Of a DNA stretch of 16,450 nt, positions 1 to 7,735 are shown piece after piece. The DNA is from Herminiimonas sp. (GTDB taxonomy: Bacteria > Pseudomonadota > Gammaproteobacteria > Burkholderiales > Burkholderiaceae). The first letter of the stretch is position 1, and each line of letters starts with the position of its first letter. The DNA lies in assembly GCA_014377155.1 (NCBI GenBank), contig JACMQD010000446.1:1-16450 (forward strand), in the 5' to 3' direction. The position numbers were made by a program, and so were the translations under genes. The notes under the pieces are model-generated. The model had not been told where the DNA came from. It saw only the letters and a program-made list of their open reading frames with translations, and searched no databases.

Positions 1-921
1 ACGATCGCATCGGTAGCGGCGCAGTCTGAACGTGACCTTGAGATTCTGGTGATCGATGATGCATCGACCGATGGCACCTTGCAACTGGCGCGTGAAGCCG
101 CGAGCCGGGACGCGCGCATAAAAATTCATCCGCAAGCGCATGGAGGTAAGGCGTCGATTGCGCGCAACGCCGGTCTGAAACTGGCGCAAGGCGATTATCT
201 CTGCTTTCTCGACGGTGATGACCTTTACGCGCCCTCCAAGCTGGAACAGCAACGCCGGTTCCTCGATGAACATCAGGATATTATTGCGGTATTTCACGAC
301 ATGCAGCTGATCGATGAATCGGGTGTGGTGACCACGAGCTCGTTCTTGCTGCACCATCGGTTCCTTGAGCGCGCGCAACCGTATCTGTCGCAACTGTCGC
401 CGCAAACGTATGTCTGCAATCCGCAGTTCTACAGGTTCATGGCCCTAGTTCATTCTTCGGTACATACATCGAGCATCATGCTGCGTCGCTCCGTCGTCGA
501 CGACGGTTTGCGTTTTGCCGACGACGTCAAAATGGCTGAAGACATCGAATTCTGGTGGGCGGTCGCAAGGCATCGAAAACTCGGTTTTATCGATCGGCAA
601 CTTAGCGCTTACCGGATTCACGGCTCGAACATGACCAAAAATAGTGAAACACTCTATCGTGATTCGATTACCGTGCACCGTCGTAATATCGAACGCCATG
701 GCGCGGGGTTTACATCGGCCGAGTTACAGCAATATGAAAAAAAAATGGCGGACAACTGGTTTGCCCTCGGCTATTTTTGCTATTGCCAAGGACGCAACCG
801 TGAAGCACGTGCCCACTATCGGACTGCGTTGCAGTTGGTCATCGATCCCCGCTTGGTGACGGCTTATCTGAAGACGCTGGTGTCGCACAAGATACGGCGT
901 TTCTGGCAGAGTGGGAACTGA
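1..921 (+). CDS. Family 2 glycosyltransferase, 5' end outside the window
   Basis: The frame is open from base 1, so the start codon lies upstream and only about 306 residues are present. The fragment begins in the GT-A nucleotide-sugar fold: an ILVIDDAS stretch with paired Asp codons at 55-60, then a CFLDGDD stretch at about 202-222 holding the DxD-type metal site. A Glu-Asp pair at 538-543 sits where family 2 enzymes carry the catalytic base. From about residue 230 the protein leaves the catalytic fold and becomes helical, with Trp/Leu/Gly/Ala spacing like a TPR helix pair. The family transfers a sugar from a nucleotide donor at the cytoplasmic face of the membrane, usually for surface polysaccharide or lipopolysaccharide. 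Donor and acceptor cannot be read here, and upstream neighbours are not visible. No strong terminator follows. Confidence 0.88.
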   Translation, partial: TIASVAAQSERDLEILVIDDASTDGTLQLAREAASRDARIKIHPQAHGGKASIARNAGLKLAQGDYLCFLDGDDLYAPSKLEQQRRFLDEHQDIIAVFHDMQLIDESGVVTTSSFLLHHRFLERAQPYLSQLSPQTYVCNPQFYRFMALVHSSVHTSSIMLRRSVVDDGLRFADDVKMAEDIEFWWAVARHRKLGFIDRQLSAYRIHGSNMTKNSETLYRDSITVHRRNIERHGAGFTSAELQQYEKKMADNWFALGYFCYCQGRNREARAHYRTALQLVIDPRLVTAYLKTLVSHKIRRFWQSGN

Positions 922-1388
922 CGTCGGCTGACCTGTTTCATCGGTCTGCGGAAACTGCCTCTAAAATTGATCAGCTACCGCGCAGACAGCCGGCGCACTG
1001 TGCGCTGCACCGATTGAAACCCGCTTGCCGGCACATCGTGTCAGGTGCGCATTCCGCACCGATGCGGACGGGTCAACGCACCAAAGGTCGAATGCATTGC
1101 TTTCCGCCTAACCACTTTTCCCTCGACGTTAATTACTTTGCTTTTACGCAAATCTGCGCACGCCATTGGCGGCCGACTACTTAAAAAATTTCCAAGATGC
1201 GGTTGGCATGCAAGTTGTAAAAACAATTCGGATTTTTGGAACCTATTTGGCTAGCACGACCACTCAGTGCCGATTCTTTCATTGGAGCTGCCTCATAACG
1301 AAACGGGTGCAGGCTTCGTTCCGGATCTGGCACTTCGCCAGCTCATCACCGTTTGCGACGACACATCTTTACATATCGAGGATCCAGC
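922..1388. other. Long intergenic region upstream of the 702-residue unknown protein
   Basis: There is no supported gene in these 467 bases; the open frames on both strands are short and resemble nothing I know. It is more AT-rich than the flanking genes, mainly at 1130-1260. Two overlapping hairpins that cannot form together lie at 1044-1060 (GGTGCG/CGCACC) and 1054-1067 (CCGCA/TGCGG). A 7-bp stem with one G-T pair is at 991-1007. A pair of TTCG motifs at 1315-1337 is listed separately. I find no convincing -35/-10 pair. The length suggests a regulated promoter region for the downstream two-gene unit. Confidence 0.5.
1315..1338 (+). promoter_or_regulatory. TTCG-N15-TTCG motif, a near-miss of the HrpB/HrpX (PIP / hrpII) box
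   Basis: TTCG occurs at 1315-1318 and again at 1334-1337 with 15 bases between. The plant-inducible-promoter or hrpII box used by AraC-type HrpX/HrpB activators of type III secretion genes is TTCG-N16-TTCG, so this pair is one base short. A loose YANNNT match (CATCTT) lies 25 bases downstream at 1364, against the usual 30-32. The site is 51 bases before the start of a protein with an effector-like N-terminus, which is why it is listed. It may be chance. Confidence 0.2.
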
Positions 1389-3497
1389 ATGCTTTCATCC
1401 GTAGCGGGGCGCACACGTGCCACGTTGACCCAACTGCCACGCGCAACGCTGAGTTCATGCGCGATTAATCGCACCGTGGCCACGCGATACCTGAGCGCTC
1501 TGCAACATCTAGGATATCAGCCGGCGCGGCCGCAGTCTTTCGCCTCATCACCAACACGCTCGCGCCGTGGCTTCGTCACGCAATCGATACTGCAGCAATT
1601 GCGGCAGACTCCGGTAACCGACGCATTGCGCAGCACTTTTCGTTTCCACCGCGAGGGCGTGGCCGACGTCGATACTTACGCGATGCACACAGACCTACTT
1701 GCCAAATTCAAGCCGGAGGAATCGACCAGGCAAGCGCTGGCGTTTTGCCAGAATCCCACTGTGCGGGACGTCGAAGCCCTCGTTGCCCAGCATGGGCCGG
1801 TCAGCCTGTCGTTGCATGGCATGCTGCCGCCCGGTGAGGGTGGCAGCACTGCGTCGGGTCTGCATACGGCGTTGGTCATGTACACGTTTCGTGACGAATA
1901 CGGTAGTTGTCTGGCCGTCGTCGCCGATGGCAATCCGCGCGCGAAAAATCCTGTGAAAGAGTTCGTCGCCGGCTATGCCCAGCGTCTCGGCAAGCAATTG
2001 CATGAGCTGGGCCCACGCGACTATGCCTGTATCGACCAGCAACTGGCAGGACTGGGCGAGCAGGCGTCGTTGGACCAGGCGTTTTACGACATCATCAATC
2101 TCGACCGCGCATTCGAAGCGCACCATGCGACCGTGACACGCTATGACCGCTTCTTTGACAAATTGCACAAGGACATGGTCAAGGCAGGTCTGCAGTTCAG
2201 TACCGCGCGCGCCATCAAAACCGAACCAGCCGCACTGGCCTACGCGGAAGGTATGCGTATCGATGGCAAATTGCCCGACGCCGTCGCTGCGGCATTGCTC
2301 GATCAGATCAAACGTAATCCAGATGCTGTGAAGCCGTTTGTTACCTTGCAGTCGCCGGCGGCCAGTACCGATCTGTTCGAGCAGGTCCCGGCTGTCCAGG
2401 CAATATTCAATGCAAGGTCGTTGGCCGGCATCTGGTCGCCGCCCGAAAATATCGAGGAACTCAAAAACGCGCTGCGCCATGAACCAACTCTGGTCACCGC
2501 GATGGATGATCCGGAAAACCAGCCTTGCATTGCCGAACTGTTCGACAAAATCACGGCCATTACCCTACCGCCGAACCATCGCGGTGTGTCGCTGAAGTTG
2601 CAGTTTCCAGTCACGTATGGACACGTCGCCCATATCGCTCCAATCAACTTGTGGCGCGAGCAGACCATGAACGGCCAACCGGGCGCCCTCAAAATGGGTT
2701 GCCTCCATCAGGAAGCCACGCAGATATCGGGCAAGGTCTGGGAAGGTGAAGTACATTCGACCTTCGAGACCTCTGGCGTGCATCCAAGCGGCCTCTCCCC
2801 GGTGGCAGAATCGATCAAATTCACCGGTATGCCAAACATCACAAAAGTTATTCCGTGCAAATATCCCGACAAGATCTTACCGCTCGCTGTCGCCATGTCG
2901 GGACCGGAGAATGGCTATCCCTACGGCGGCACGCCGAGCTGGCATGGCGACAAAGGACGTTTCCCGCAGGATCGTCCATTCAACTCCTGCTCGAATACGT
3001 CGTACGAAACGCACATGATCTGCAATGGCGAATACCCGGTTTATCAATCGACTTTGCCGGAACTGTGGATGGATAAAATCGGTGAGCTGTACAACATCGA
3101 TCCAGCCAAGATACAGACCTGCGAAATTGGTGACACGGTCTATCAGGTCAAAGACATGTTGACACTGCCTTTCGATATTGTCGGGGCGATGTGGCCGAAA
3201 ATCACCATCCATTCCGCGACCCTGCCCTGTGCAGTGCGCTGTACGTTCGAACCGGAGCATCCCGAACCGCACCCACTGGATGTCGGTAAAGATCTCAGGC
3301 TGCCAAGCAATTTGTTTCCCGAAAAATTTCGTGCCGCGCGATTCATCAATCCGACCCACACGATGCGGCTCGCCGATGGGACGCCGATTAAAAACGGCGT
3401 GACCTATTTCGCAGACCAACTTCGGCAAGGCATCGTCTACTCGAACGACAAGGCTGGCAAGAAAATCGATTTCTGGATTTCTGGCGTAGAGAAGTAA
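1389..3497 (+). CDS. Unrecognised 702-residue protein with an acid-free, Arg/Ser-rich N-terminus
   Basis: I do not recognise this family. I chose ATG 1389 because GAGG at 1378-1381 sits seven bases upstream; the longer frame from TTG 1353 has no such site. Residues 1-77 hold no Asp or Glu and about ten Arg with many Ser, Thr, Ala and Leu, as in type III effector signals or organelle-targeting leaders; no hydrophobic Sec signal or membrane segment is visible. Residues 135-185 contain SLHGM, GLHTAL (His159) and VADGNP (Asp180, Asn182), loosely like the His...Asp/Asn half of a papain-like fold, with Cys120 upstream; this assignment is weak. The C-terminal half (about 400-702) is rich in Cys, His, Trp and Pro (Cys438, 490, 534, 545, 578, 614, 618) and looks like a separate globular domain. 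The dehydrogenase gene follows after 28 bases, so the two are probably co-transcribed. An effector-like or an enzymatic role are both possible. Confidence 0.8.
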   Translation: MLSSVAGRTRATLTQLPRATLSSCAINRTVATRYLSALQHLGYQPARPQSFASSPTRSRRGFVTQSILQQLRQTPVTDALRSTFRFHREGVADVDTYAMHTDLLAKFKPEESTRQALAFCQNPTVRDVEALVAQHGPVSLSLHGMLPPGEGGSTASGLHTALVMYTFRDEYGSCLAVVADGNPRAKNPVKEFVAGYAQRLGKQLHELGPRDYACIDQQLAGLGEQASLDQAFYDIINLDRAFEAHHATVTRYDRFFDKLHKDMVKAGLQFSTARAIKTEPAALAYAEGMRIDGKLPDAVAAALLDQIKRNPDAVKPFVTLQSPAASTDLFEQVPAVQAIFNARSLAGIWSPPENIEELKNALRHEPTLVTAMDDPENQPCIAELFDKITAITLPPNHRGVSLKLQFPVTYGHVAHIAPINLWREQTMNGQPGALKMGCLHQEATQISGKVWEGEVHSTFETSGVHPSGLSPVAESIKFTGMPNITKVIPCKYPDKILPLAVAMSGPENGYPYGGTPSWHGDKGRFPQDRPFNSCSNTSYETHMICNGEYPVYQSTLPELWMDKIGELYNIDPAKIQTCEIGDTVYQVKDMLTLPFDIVGAMWPKITIHSATLPCAVRCTFEPEHPEPHPLDVGKDLRLPSNLFPEKFRAARFINPTHTMRLADGTPIKNGVTYFADQLRQGIVYSNDKAGKKIDFWISGVEK

Positions 3498-3525
3498 GGT
3501 GGACCAACAATCTAAAGGAAGAAAA

Positions 3526-4506
3526 ATGAACAACAATCGAGTGGGCATTATCGGCGGCGGATTAATGGGCGCAGGCATTGCGACCCAATTTGCTTTGGCA
3601 GGAATTAACACGGTCGTTATCGAAGCCGATGCAGCGCGAATTGCACGGATTCCCGCGATCGTCGACGATATCCTGGCAGAACAGATCGACGCAGGATCGA
3701 TCAATCCCGACAAGCGCGACGCAGTACGCACGCGAATAACTGCCACGTCTGACCTGCGCACGCTGGCCTCGGTCGACATCGTGATCGAAGCGATTCCGGA
3801 TGTGCTGGCTTTGAAACAGGATATCTATGCGCAACTAGAATCGATCGTCAAACCGGACGCAATTATTGCGAGCAACACCAGCGGCATCATGCCGGACGCA
3901 CTTTGTCAAAACATGGCGGCCAAGGGACGTTTTGTGATTGCACATTTCTGGAATCCGCCGCATGTGATTCCGCTTGTGGAGGTGGTGCCGGGAACCGCGA
4001 CAACGCCTGCCACCGTTGAGAGAACGGTCGCGTTATTGCGCGAAATTGCCGCCGAACCGGTGGTACTCAAGATTGCGATCCCGGGTTTTATCGGCAATCG
4101 CTTGCAGTTTGCGATTCTGCGCGAAGCCTTGCATATCGTGCAAAGCGGCGCTGCCGATGCCCAGACCGTCGATAACGTCATGAAAGCATCGCTCGGGCGT
4201 CGTTACAGCATGATGGGGCCGCTAGAGAGCGCCGATCTCGGTGGGCTCGGTACGCTCCTGACGATTGCATCGCATCTGATGCCGCAGCTTTGCACCGACG
4301 AAAAACCATTGGAGCTGCTGCGTGAACAGGTCGAGCAGGGTAATCTCGGCGCGTCGACGGGTAAAGGATTTTATCGCTGGGATCAGGAGCGCGTCGCGGC
4401 AATTCGTGCCAAGCGTTGTCAATACCTCGCCCGCGGAGCGCTGAATTCAGTTATCACCGAAGTCGGTTCGGACCCCTCGAAAGCGCCCACGGCCGATCCG
4501 GCCTGA
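3526..4506 (+). CDS. 3-hydroxyacyl-CoA dehydrogenase family protein, 326 aa
   Basis: This is a cytoplasmic NAD-dependent oxidoreductase of the L-3-hydroxyacyl-CoA dehydrogenase family. ATG 3526 is preferred over GTG 3499 because AAGGAAG at 3515-3521 sits just upstream and the Rossmann fold begins at residue 6. The glycine-rich NAD loop GGGLMGAG is at residues 10-17, Glu88 in VIEAIPD lies by the cofactor, and SNTSG at 116-120 and His140 in AHFWNPP supply the usual substrate Ser and catalytic His. The IPGFIGNRL hinge (185-193) leads into the helical C-terminal domain, which ends with TGKGFYRW. At 326 residues it is a stand-alone enzyme, as in 3-hydroxybutyryl-CoA, carnitine or L-gulonate dehydrogenases; the motifs do not settle the substrate. 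It lies 28 bases after the unknown gene, so its substrate may relate to that protein. A small hairpin (GGCCG/CGGCC, 4491-4503) overlaps its 3' end. Confidence 0.88.
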   Translation: MNNNRVGIIGGGLMGAGIATQFALAGINTVVIEADAARIARIPAIVDDILAEQIDAGSINPDKRDAVRTRITATSDLRTLASVDIVIEAIPDVLALKQDIYAQLESIVKPDAIIASNTSGIMPDALCQNMAAKGRFVIAHFWNPPHVIPLVEVVPGTATTPATVERTVALLREIAAEPVVLKIAIPGFIGNRLQFAILREALHIVQSGAADAQTVDNVMKASLGRRYSMMGPLESADLGGLGTLLTIASHLMPQLCTDEKPLELLREQVEQGNLGASTGKGFYRWDQERVAAIRAKRCQYLARGALNSVITEVGSDPSKAPTADPA

Positions 4507-4806
4507 CAATTTCGTTCTGATAACGCCGGTCTGATAACTTCGGTTTGAGAACAGCAGGCCCGCAGCGTTGGCATGGAAAGCGCCCTTGCGGTCTGTCGAA
4601 TGGCCTCGTTCGCAAGCGCGTGCGTATCTCGACGCGGTCGAAATCATACAGGCTTCATCAGATTGAGCGTGTCAGATTAATGACCGTGGCAAAGCCAGTT
4701 TCTGACTAATCACTTAAGATAGCCGAGCACCCATCAAGGGGGCGCAAGAAATTTCCATTACTATCGTTCCCCCGACGGCGCCATCGTCTTGCAAAAACTA
4801 TTGCTC
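4507..4806. other. Intergenic region between the dehydrogenase and glutaminase genes
   Basis: No gene is supported in these 300 bases. They hold an imperfect 14-base tandem repeat near the start (listed separately) and an AT-richer stretch at 4650-4720 where a glutaminase promoter would be expected. I could not identify a good -35/-10 pair or a sigma-54 site, nor a hairpin followed by a T run. Confidence 0.5.
4516..4543. repeat. Imperfect tandem repeat, 2 x 14 bases
   Basis: TCTGATAACGCCGG at 4516-4529 is followed directly by TCTGATAACTTCGG at 4530-4543, differing at two adjacent positions. It lies just after the dehydrogenase stop codon. It could be a slipped duplication or a paired operator; nothing else in the window matches it. 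Confidence 0.6.
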
Positions 4807-5727
4807 ATGTCAATCAACTATCAACAGATCATCGATTCCATCCGCGACGACATGCAGCCGTTCCTGCGGCAAGGCAAAGTCGCCAGCTATATTCCGGAAC
4901 TCGCCACCGTATCGCCCGATCAGTTCGGCATCGCGGTGTACTGCGTCGATGGAAAAACTTATACCGCAGGCGATGCCGACACCAAATTTTCGGTGCAGAG
5001 CGTGACTAAGCTCTTTGCCCTGGCTCTGGCGTTTTCGGAGGAGGGCGATGCCATTTGGAAGCGGGTCGGCAAGGAACCCTCCGGCAACCCGTTCAATTCG
5101 CTGGTGCAACTCGAATACGAATGCGGTATCCCGCGTAATCCGTTCATCAATGCCGGGGCGCTGGTAATCTCGGACATCCTGACATCGCGTCATGGCCAGG
5201 CCGATCTGGCGGTACGCGACTTCATCCGGCTGGTGGCCGACGAGCCAGCATTGGCGTTCGATGAAGACGTGGCACGCTCCGAGCGTGAAAATACCCATCG
5301 AAATCATGCCATCGCTTATTTGATGAAGGATTTTGGCAATCTGCACAACGATGTCAAGACCGTCATCGACGCTTATTGCCGCCAGTGTTCGATCAGTATG
5401 ACGTGCATGGAACTGGCCAAGGCTGCCAGCTTTTTTGCCGAACACGGCACAATTCCGTGGAGCCGCGAACAAGTGCTCTCTCCCAGTTCGTCCAAACGCA
5501 TGAATGCGCTGATGCTAACCTGCGGCACCTATGACGCCGCCGGCGATTTTGCCTATCGCGTCGGGTTACCGTCTAAAAGTGGCGTCGGCGGTGGCATCGT
5601 CGCCATCGTGCCGGGCGAACTGGCGTTGACGGTATGGTCGCCCGGGCTGGACCACACCGGTAATTCGCTTGCCGGCACGATGGCGCTGGAGCGCTTCACC
5701 ACGCTGACGGGGCGCTCGATTTTTTGA
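4807..5727 (+). CDS. glsA: Glutaminase (serine-dependent beta-lactamase-like fold), 306 aa
   Basis: Glutaminase hydrolyses L-glutamine to L-glutamate and ammonia in the cytoplasm. ATG 4807 gives 306 residues, close to the 308-310 of the E. coli paralogues, and starts with the usual MSINYQQIID type of helix; the longer form from TTG 4789 has no support, and the ribosome-binding site is weak for both. The catalytic Ser65-x-x-Lys68 is in SVTKLF. Other family signatures are GNPFNS near residue 93, GIPRNPFINAGA at 107-118 with the substrate Asn115, the Glu161/Asn168 region, Tyr190 in VIDAYCRQCS, the Tyr242 region and the glycine-rich KSGVGGGI loop at 257-264. The gene appears intact and has its own upstream region. 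Glutamine-derived ammonia can feed nitrogen metabolism or acid tolerance; which applies here is unknown. The lipoprotein gene begins 56 bases downstream. Confidence 0.95.
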   Translation: MSINYQQIIDSIRDDMQPFLRQGKVASYIPELATVSPDQFGIAVYCVDGKTYTAGDADTKFSVQSVTKLFALALAFSEEGDAIWKRVGKEPSGNPFNSLVQLEYECGIPRNPFINAGALVISDILTSRHGQADLAVRDFIRLVADEPALAFDEDVARSERENTHRNHAIAYLMKDFGNLHNDVKTVIDAYCRQCSISMTCMELAKAASFFAEHGTIPWSREQVLSPSSSKRMNALMLTCGTYDAAGDFAYRVGLPSKSGVGGGIVAIVPGELALTVWSPGLDHTGNSLAGTMALERFTTLTGRSIF

Positions 5728-5783
5728 GACTGCCTCGAATCTGCTGGCCACGGTATCGTCGCGATACCTGCTACCATTTCACC

Positions 5784-6347
5784 ATGTCGAAATCTTTCAC
5801 TCCCCATGCTTCGAAGGTCGCCATCGCCGCAGTCCTGATCGCTGTCGCCGCCTGTACCGCCAAATACGACTGGCGCGAAATCCACGGGGCTACCACCCCC
5901 TACACCATCATGCTGCCGGCCAAGCCGGCTACCCATTCGCGGTCAGTCAATCTGGATGGCACGCAAGTGACGATGGTCATGACCGCTGCCGAGGTCGACG
6001 GCGCCGTGTTTGCCATCGGCACAGCAGAACTGGCCGATGCCGCCCAAGCCCAGGCGGCGCTGCTGGCCATGAAGACTGCCATGGTCAAAAATATCGATGG
6101 CCGTATCACGCGCGAACGGACCAGCGCCAACGCACAGGCATCGGCGTCGACGACGGGAACTTACCAAGGCACCGCGATCGATCTCGAAGCGGTGAGCGCA
6201 CAAGCCGGCAATGGCCCATCGCAACTGCTGGTCGCGCGCTTCGTCGCCCAGGACCGCAAGGTCTACCAGGCGATCGTGGTCGGCCCCGAAAAAAAGATCT
6301 CACGCGAAGCGGTCGATACCTTTTTTTCATCGTTCAAGACCAATTGA
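5784..6347 (+). CDS. Small predicted lipoprotein, 187 aa
   Basis: This is a conserved-looking protein of unknown function. From ATG 5784 it starts with a short basic segment, a hydrophobic stretch (about residues 11-22) and a lipobox VAAC ending at Cys24, so it should be cleaved by signal peptidase II and lipidated. The frame stays open back to 5724, overlapping the glutaminase stop, but that longer start would bury the signal sequence about 20 residues in. The mature part begins with a Tyr/Trp-containing YDWREI segment and continues as an alternating beta-rich domain of about 160 residues with no Cys. It ends in an IVVGPEKKISREA...FFSSFK segment typical of periplasmic domains whose last helix packs on a sheet. 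Its neighbours do not suggest a role. Outer-membrane anchoring is likely because residue 25 is Thr rather than Asp. Confidence 0.75.
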   Translation: MSKSFTPHASKVAIAAVLIAVAACTAKYDWREIHGATTPYTIMLPAKPATHSRSVNLDGTQVTMVMTAAEVDGAVFAIGTAELADAAQAQAALLAMKTAMVKNIDGRITRERTSANAQASASTTGTYQGTAIDLEAVSAQAGNGPSQLLVARFVAQDRKVYQAIVVGPEKKISREAVDTFFSSFKTN

Positions 6348-6448
6348 ACGCACTGCCTGCTTGCAGAGCGGGCCGGCATGGTATTGGCTCCTTGAAATAC
6401 GGATTTCGTGCTATGGTTTTGACATCGACATATGTGAAAGGACTGTCC

Positions 6449-6793
6449 ATGTTAATTACTTTCAAATCAAAAGCAGCCGCCGACGTTACCATGTACAAGG
6501 AGCATGCGAAACGCATCCTGGATCTGTTTCACAAGGACGTCGCGCGCGGTGTGCTGACCGCTGCCGAAACCCCGGATGCGATCGCATTGCTGGAACGTGA
6601 AATCGCCGAAAACCGCGCCCATTTCGCCGCCGAGGAAATCCAGCGCGATGTTGCCATGCACCGTGCCGAAGGAACCGACGACCATGAACACGAGCCGGCG
6701 CAGTTCGTCAGCTTCGCGACCCGCGCTTATCCAGTGCTTGAAATGCTGCGGGCGGCAAATGCCGCGAAAAAAGATGTGATGTGGGGCGTCTAA
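6449..6793 (+). CDS. DUF1840 family protein, 114 aa
   Basis: ATG 6449 is supported by AAAGGA at 6437-6442. The protein starts with a short strand (MLITFKSKA), the opening typical of DUF1840, followed by a conserved-looking MYKEHAKRILDL helix. Then come a run of acidic and basic helices, a His/Glu-rich turn (about residues 72-80) and a final helix before the terminal Val. Length matches the roughly 110-residue family, which I know mainly from betaproteobacteria and which has no assigned function. There is no signal peptide or membrane segment, so it is probably cytoplasmic. Its TAA stop overlaps the ATG of the lipase-like gene (TAATG at 6791-6795), a classic arrangement for translational coupling. 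Confidence 0.85.
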   Translation: MLITFKSKAAADVTMYKEHAKRILDLFHKDVARGVLTAAETPDAIALLEREIAENRAHFAAEEIQRDVAMHRAEGTDDHEHEPAQFVSFATRAYPVLEMLRAANAAKKDVMWGV

Positions 6794-7638
6794 TGACGGT
6801 ACCACGTGAACGGGTCTTGAAAGCGGGCGACGGCACACAGCTGTTCGTCACCGATTTCAGCCCCGTTTCGTACGACCCAGTGAATACGCCGATCGCGCGC
6901 GATGGCATCGTAATTATGCATGGCTTGGGCGAGCATGGCGCGCGGTACCTGCATGTGGCGCGCTTGCTCAATACGCTCGGGTGGTCGGTGCGCATCTATG
7001 ACCACCGTGGCCACGGGCGCTCGGGCGGCGCGCGCGGCGACACGCCGGATGGCGACGCGCTGGTGCAGGATGCCAAAATTGTGATCGACGATTTTGCGCG
7101 GCAGCTGGCGCAGCCGCCGATCCTGCTGGGACACAGCATGGGCGGCCTGTTCGCTGCGCGCTTCGCGACGGCAGGGCTGTAGCCACTGCGCGGCTTGATC
7201 CTGTCGTCGCCGGCATTGGCGCTGCCCTTATCGGGGATCGAAAAAACGCTGTTGAAACTATTGAGTGCAATCGCGCCTGGGTTCGGCGTGGCCAGCGGAT
7301 TGAAAGTGCGTTACCTGTCCCATGACCAGGCGGTGGTCGATGCCTACAAAACCGATCCGCTGGTCCACGGCAAGATCAGCGCGCGGCTGTTGCGCAGCAT
7401 GCTTGATGCGGTTGCGTTGGCACAGGCGCAGGCCGGTCGATTGCAGATACCGACGCTGATGGTAGTGGCGGGCGACGACAAGCTGGTCGACGCTGAAGGC
7501 AGCAGGCAGTTTTTTGCACAGCTTGCACCAGGCATCGGTACGCTACACTGGTATGACGGCTTCTATCACGAGCTCTTCAACGAAACCGACGCCCGTCGCG
7601 TGCTCGCCGACCTGCAGGAGTGGCTGGCCGAGCGCTGA
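6793..7638 (+). pseudogene. Monoacylglycerol lipase / lysophospholipase-like hydrolase with an in-frame amber codon
   Basis: The full frame from ATG 6793 to TGA 7638 encodes an alpha/beta hydrolase of about 280 residues, broken only by TAG at 7180-7182 (codon 130). Before it lie HGLGEHGARY, the YDHRGHGRSGG oxyanion region and the nucleophile elbow GHSMGG with Ser115. After it, in the same frame, come LILSSPAL, the acid loop AGDDKLVD (Asp229) and FYHELFNE with His259. The triad is complete but split across the stop, so neither half can work alone. Everything else is in frame and well preserved, which points to a very recent point mutation (CAG to TAG would be one transition), a sequencing error, or amber readthrough. 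The intact enzyme would hydrolyse monoacylglycerol or lysophospholipid esters. The gene overlaps the DUF1840 stop by one base. A restart at TTG 7195 is possible but has no clear ribosome-binding site. Confidence 0.85.
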
Positions 7639-7735
7639 CATTCGCCTCGCTGCAGCAACGCTGGCAAACGCGGTCAAGCGGTTCCCCGCTACAATCACGT
7701 CTTTTATCGCTTTCCCGCGTCGCCGGGCAATTCCC

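Noticed and set aside
1041..1254. Short open frames on both strands in the 922-1388 gap
   Set aside because: Under 70 codons, no ribosome-binding site and no resemblance to known small proteins.
1695..2480. Long minus-strand open frame (261 codons) inside the 702-residue gene
   Set aside because: It lies wholly opposite a well-supported gene, has no ribosome-binding site I can see, and its Arg/Gln/Cys-rich product resembles a codon-bias shadow.
2877..3779. Minus-strand open frame of 300 codons spanning the end of the unknown gene and the start of the dehydrogenase gene
   Set aside because: It covers two supported plus-strand genes and their intergenic ribosome-binding site, and the product has no recognisable motif.
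4491..4503. GGCCG/CGGCC hairpin as a terminator of the dehydrogenase gene
   Set aside because: Only five base pairs, it lies inside the coding end and has no proper T run behind it.
4680..4700. TGGC-containing stretch as a sigma-54 promoter for glutaminase
   Set aside because: The GC of the -12 element is missing at the required spacing.
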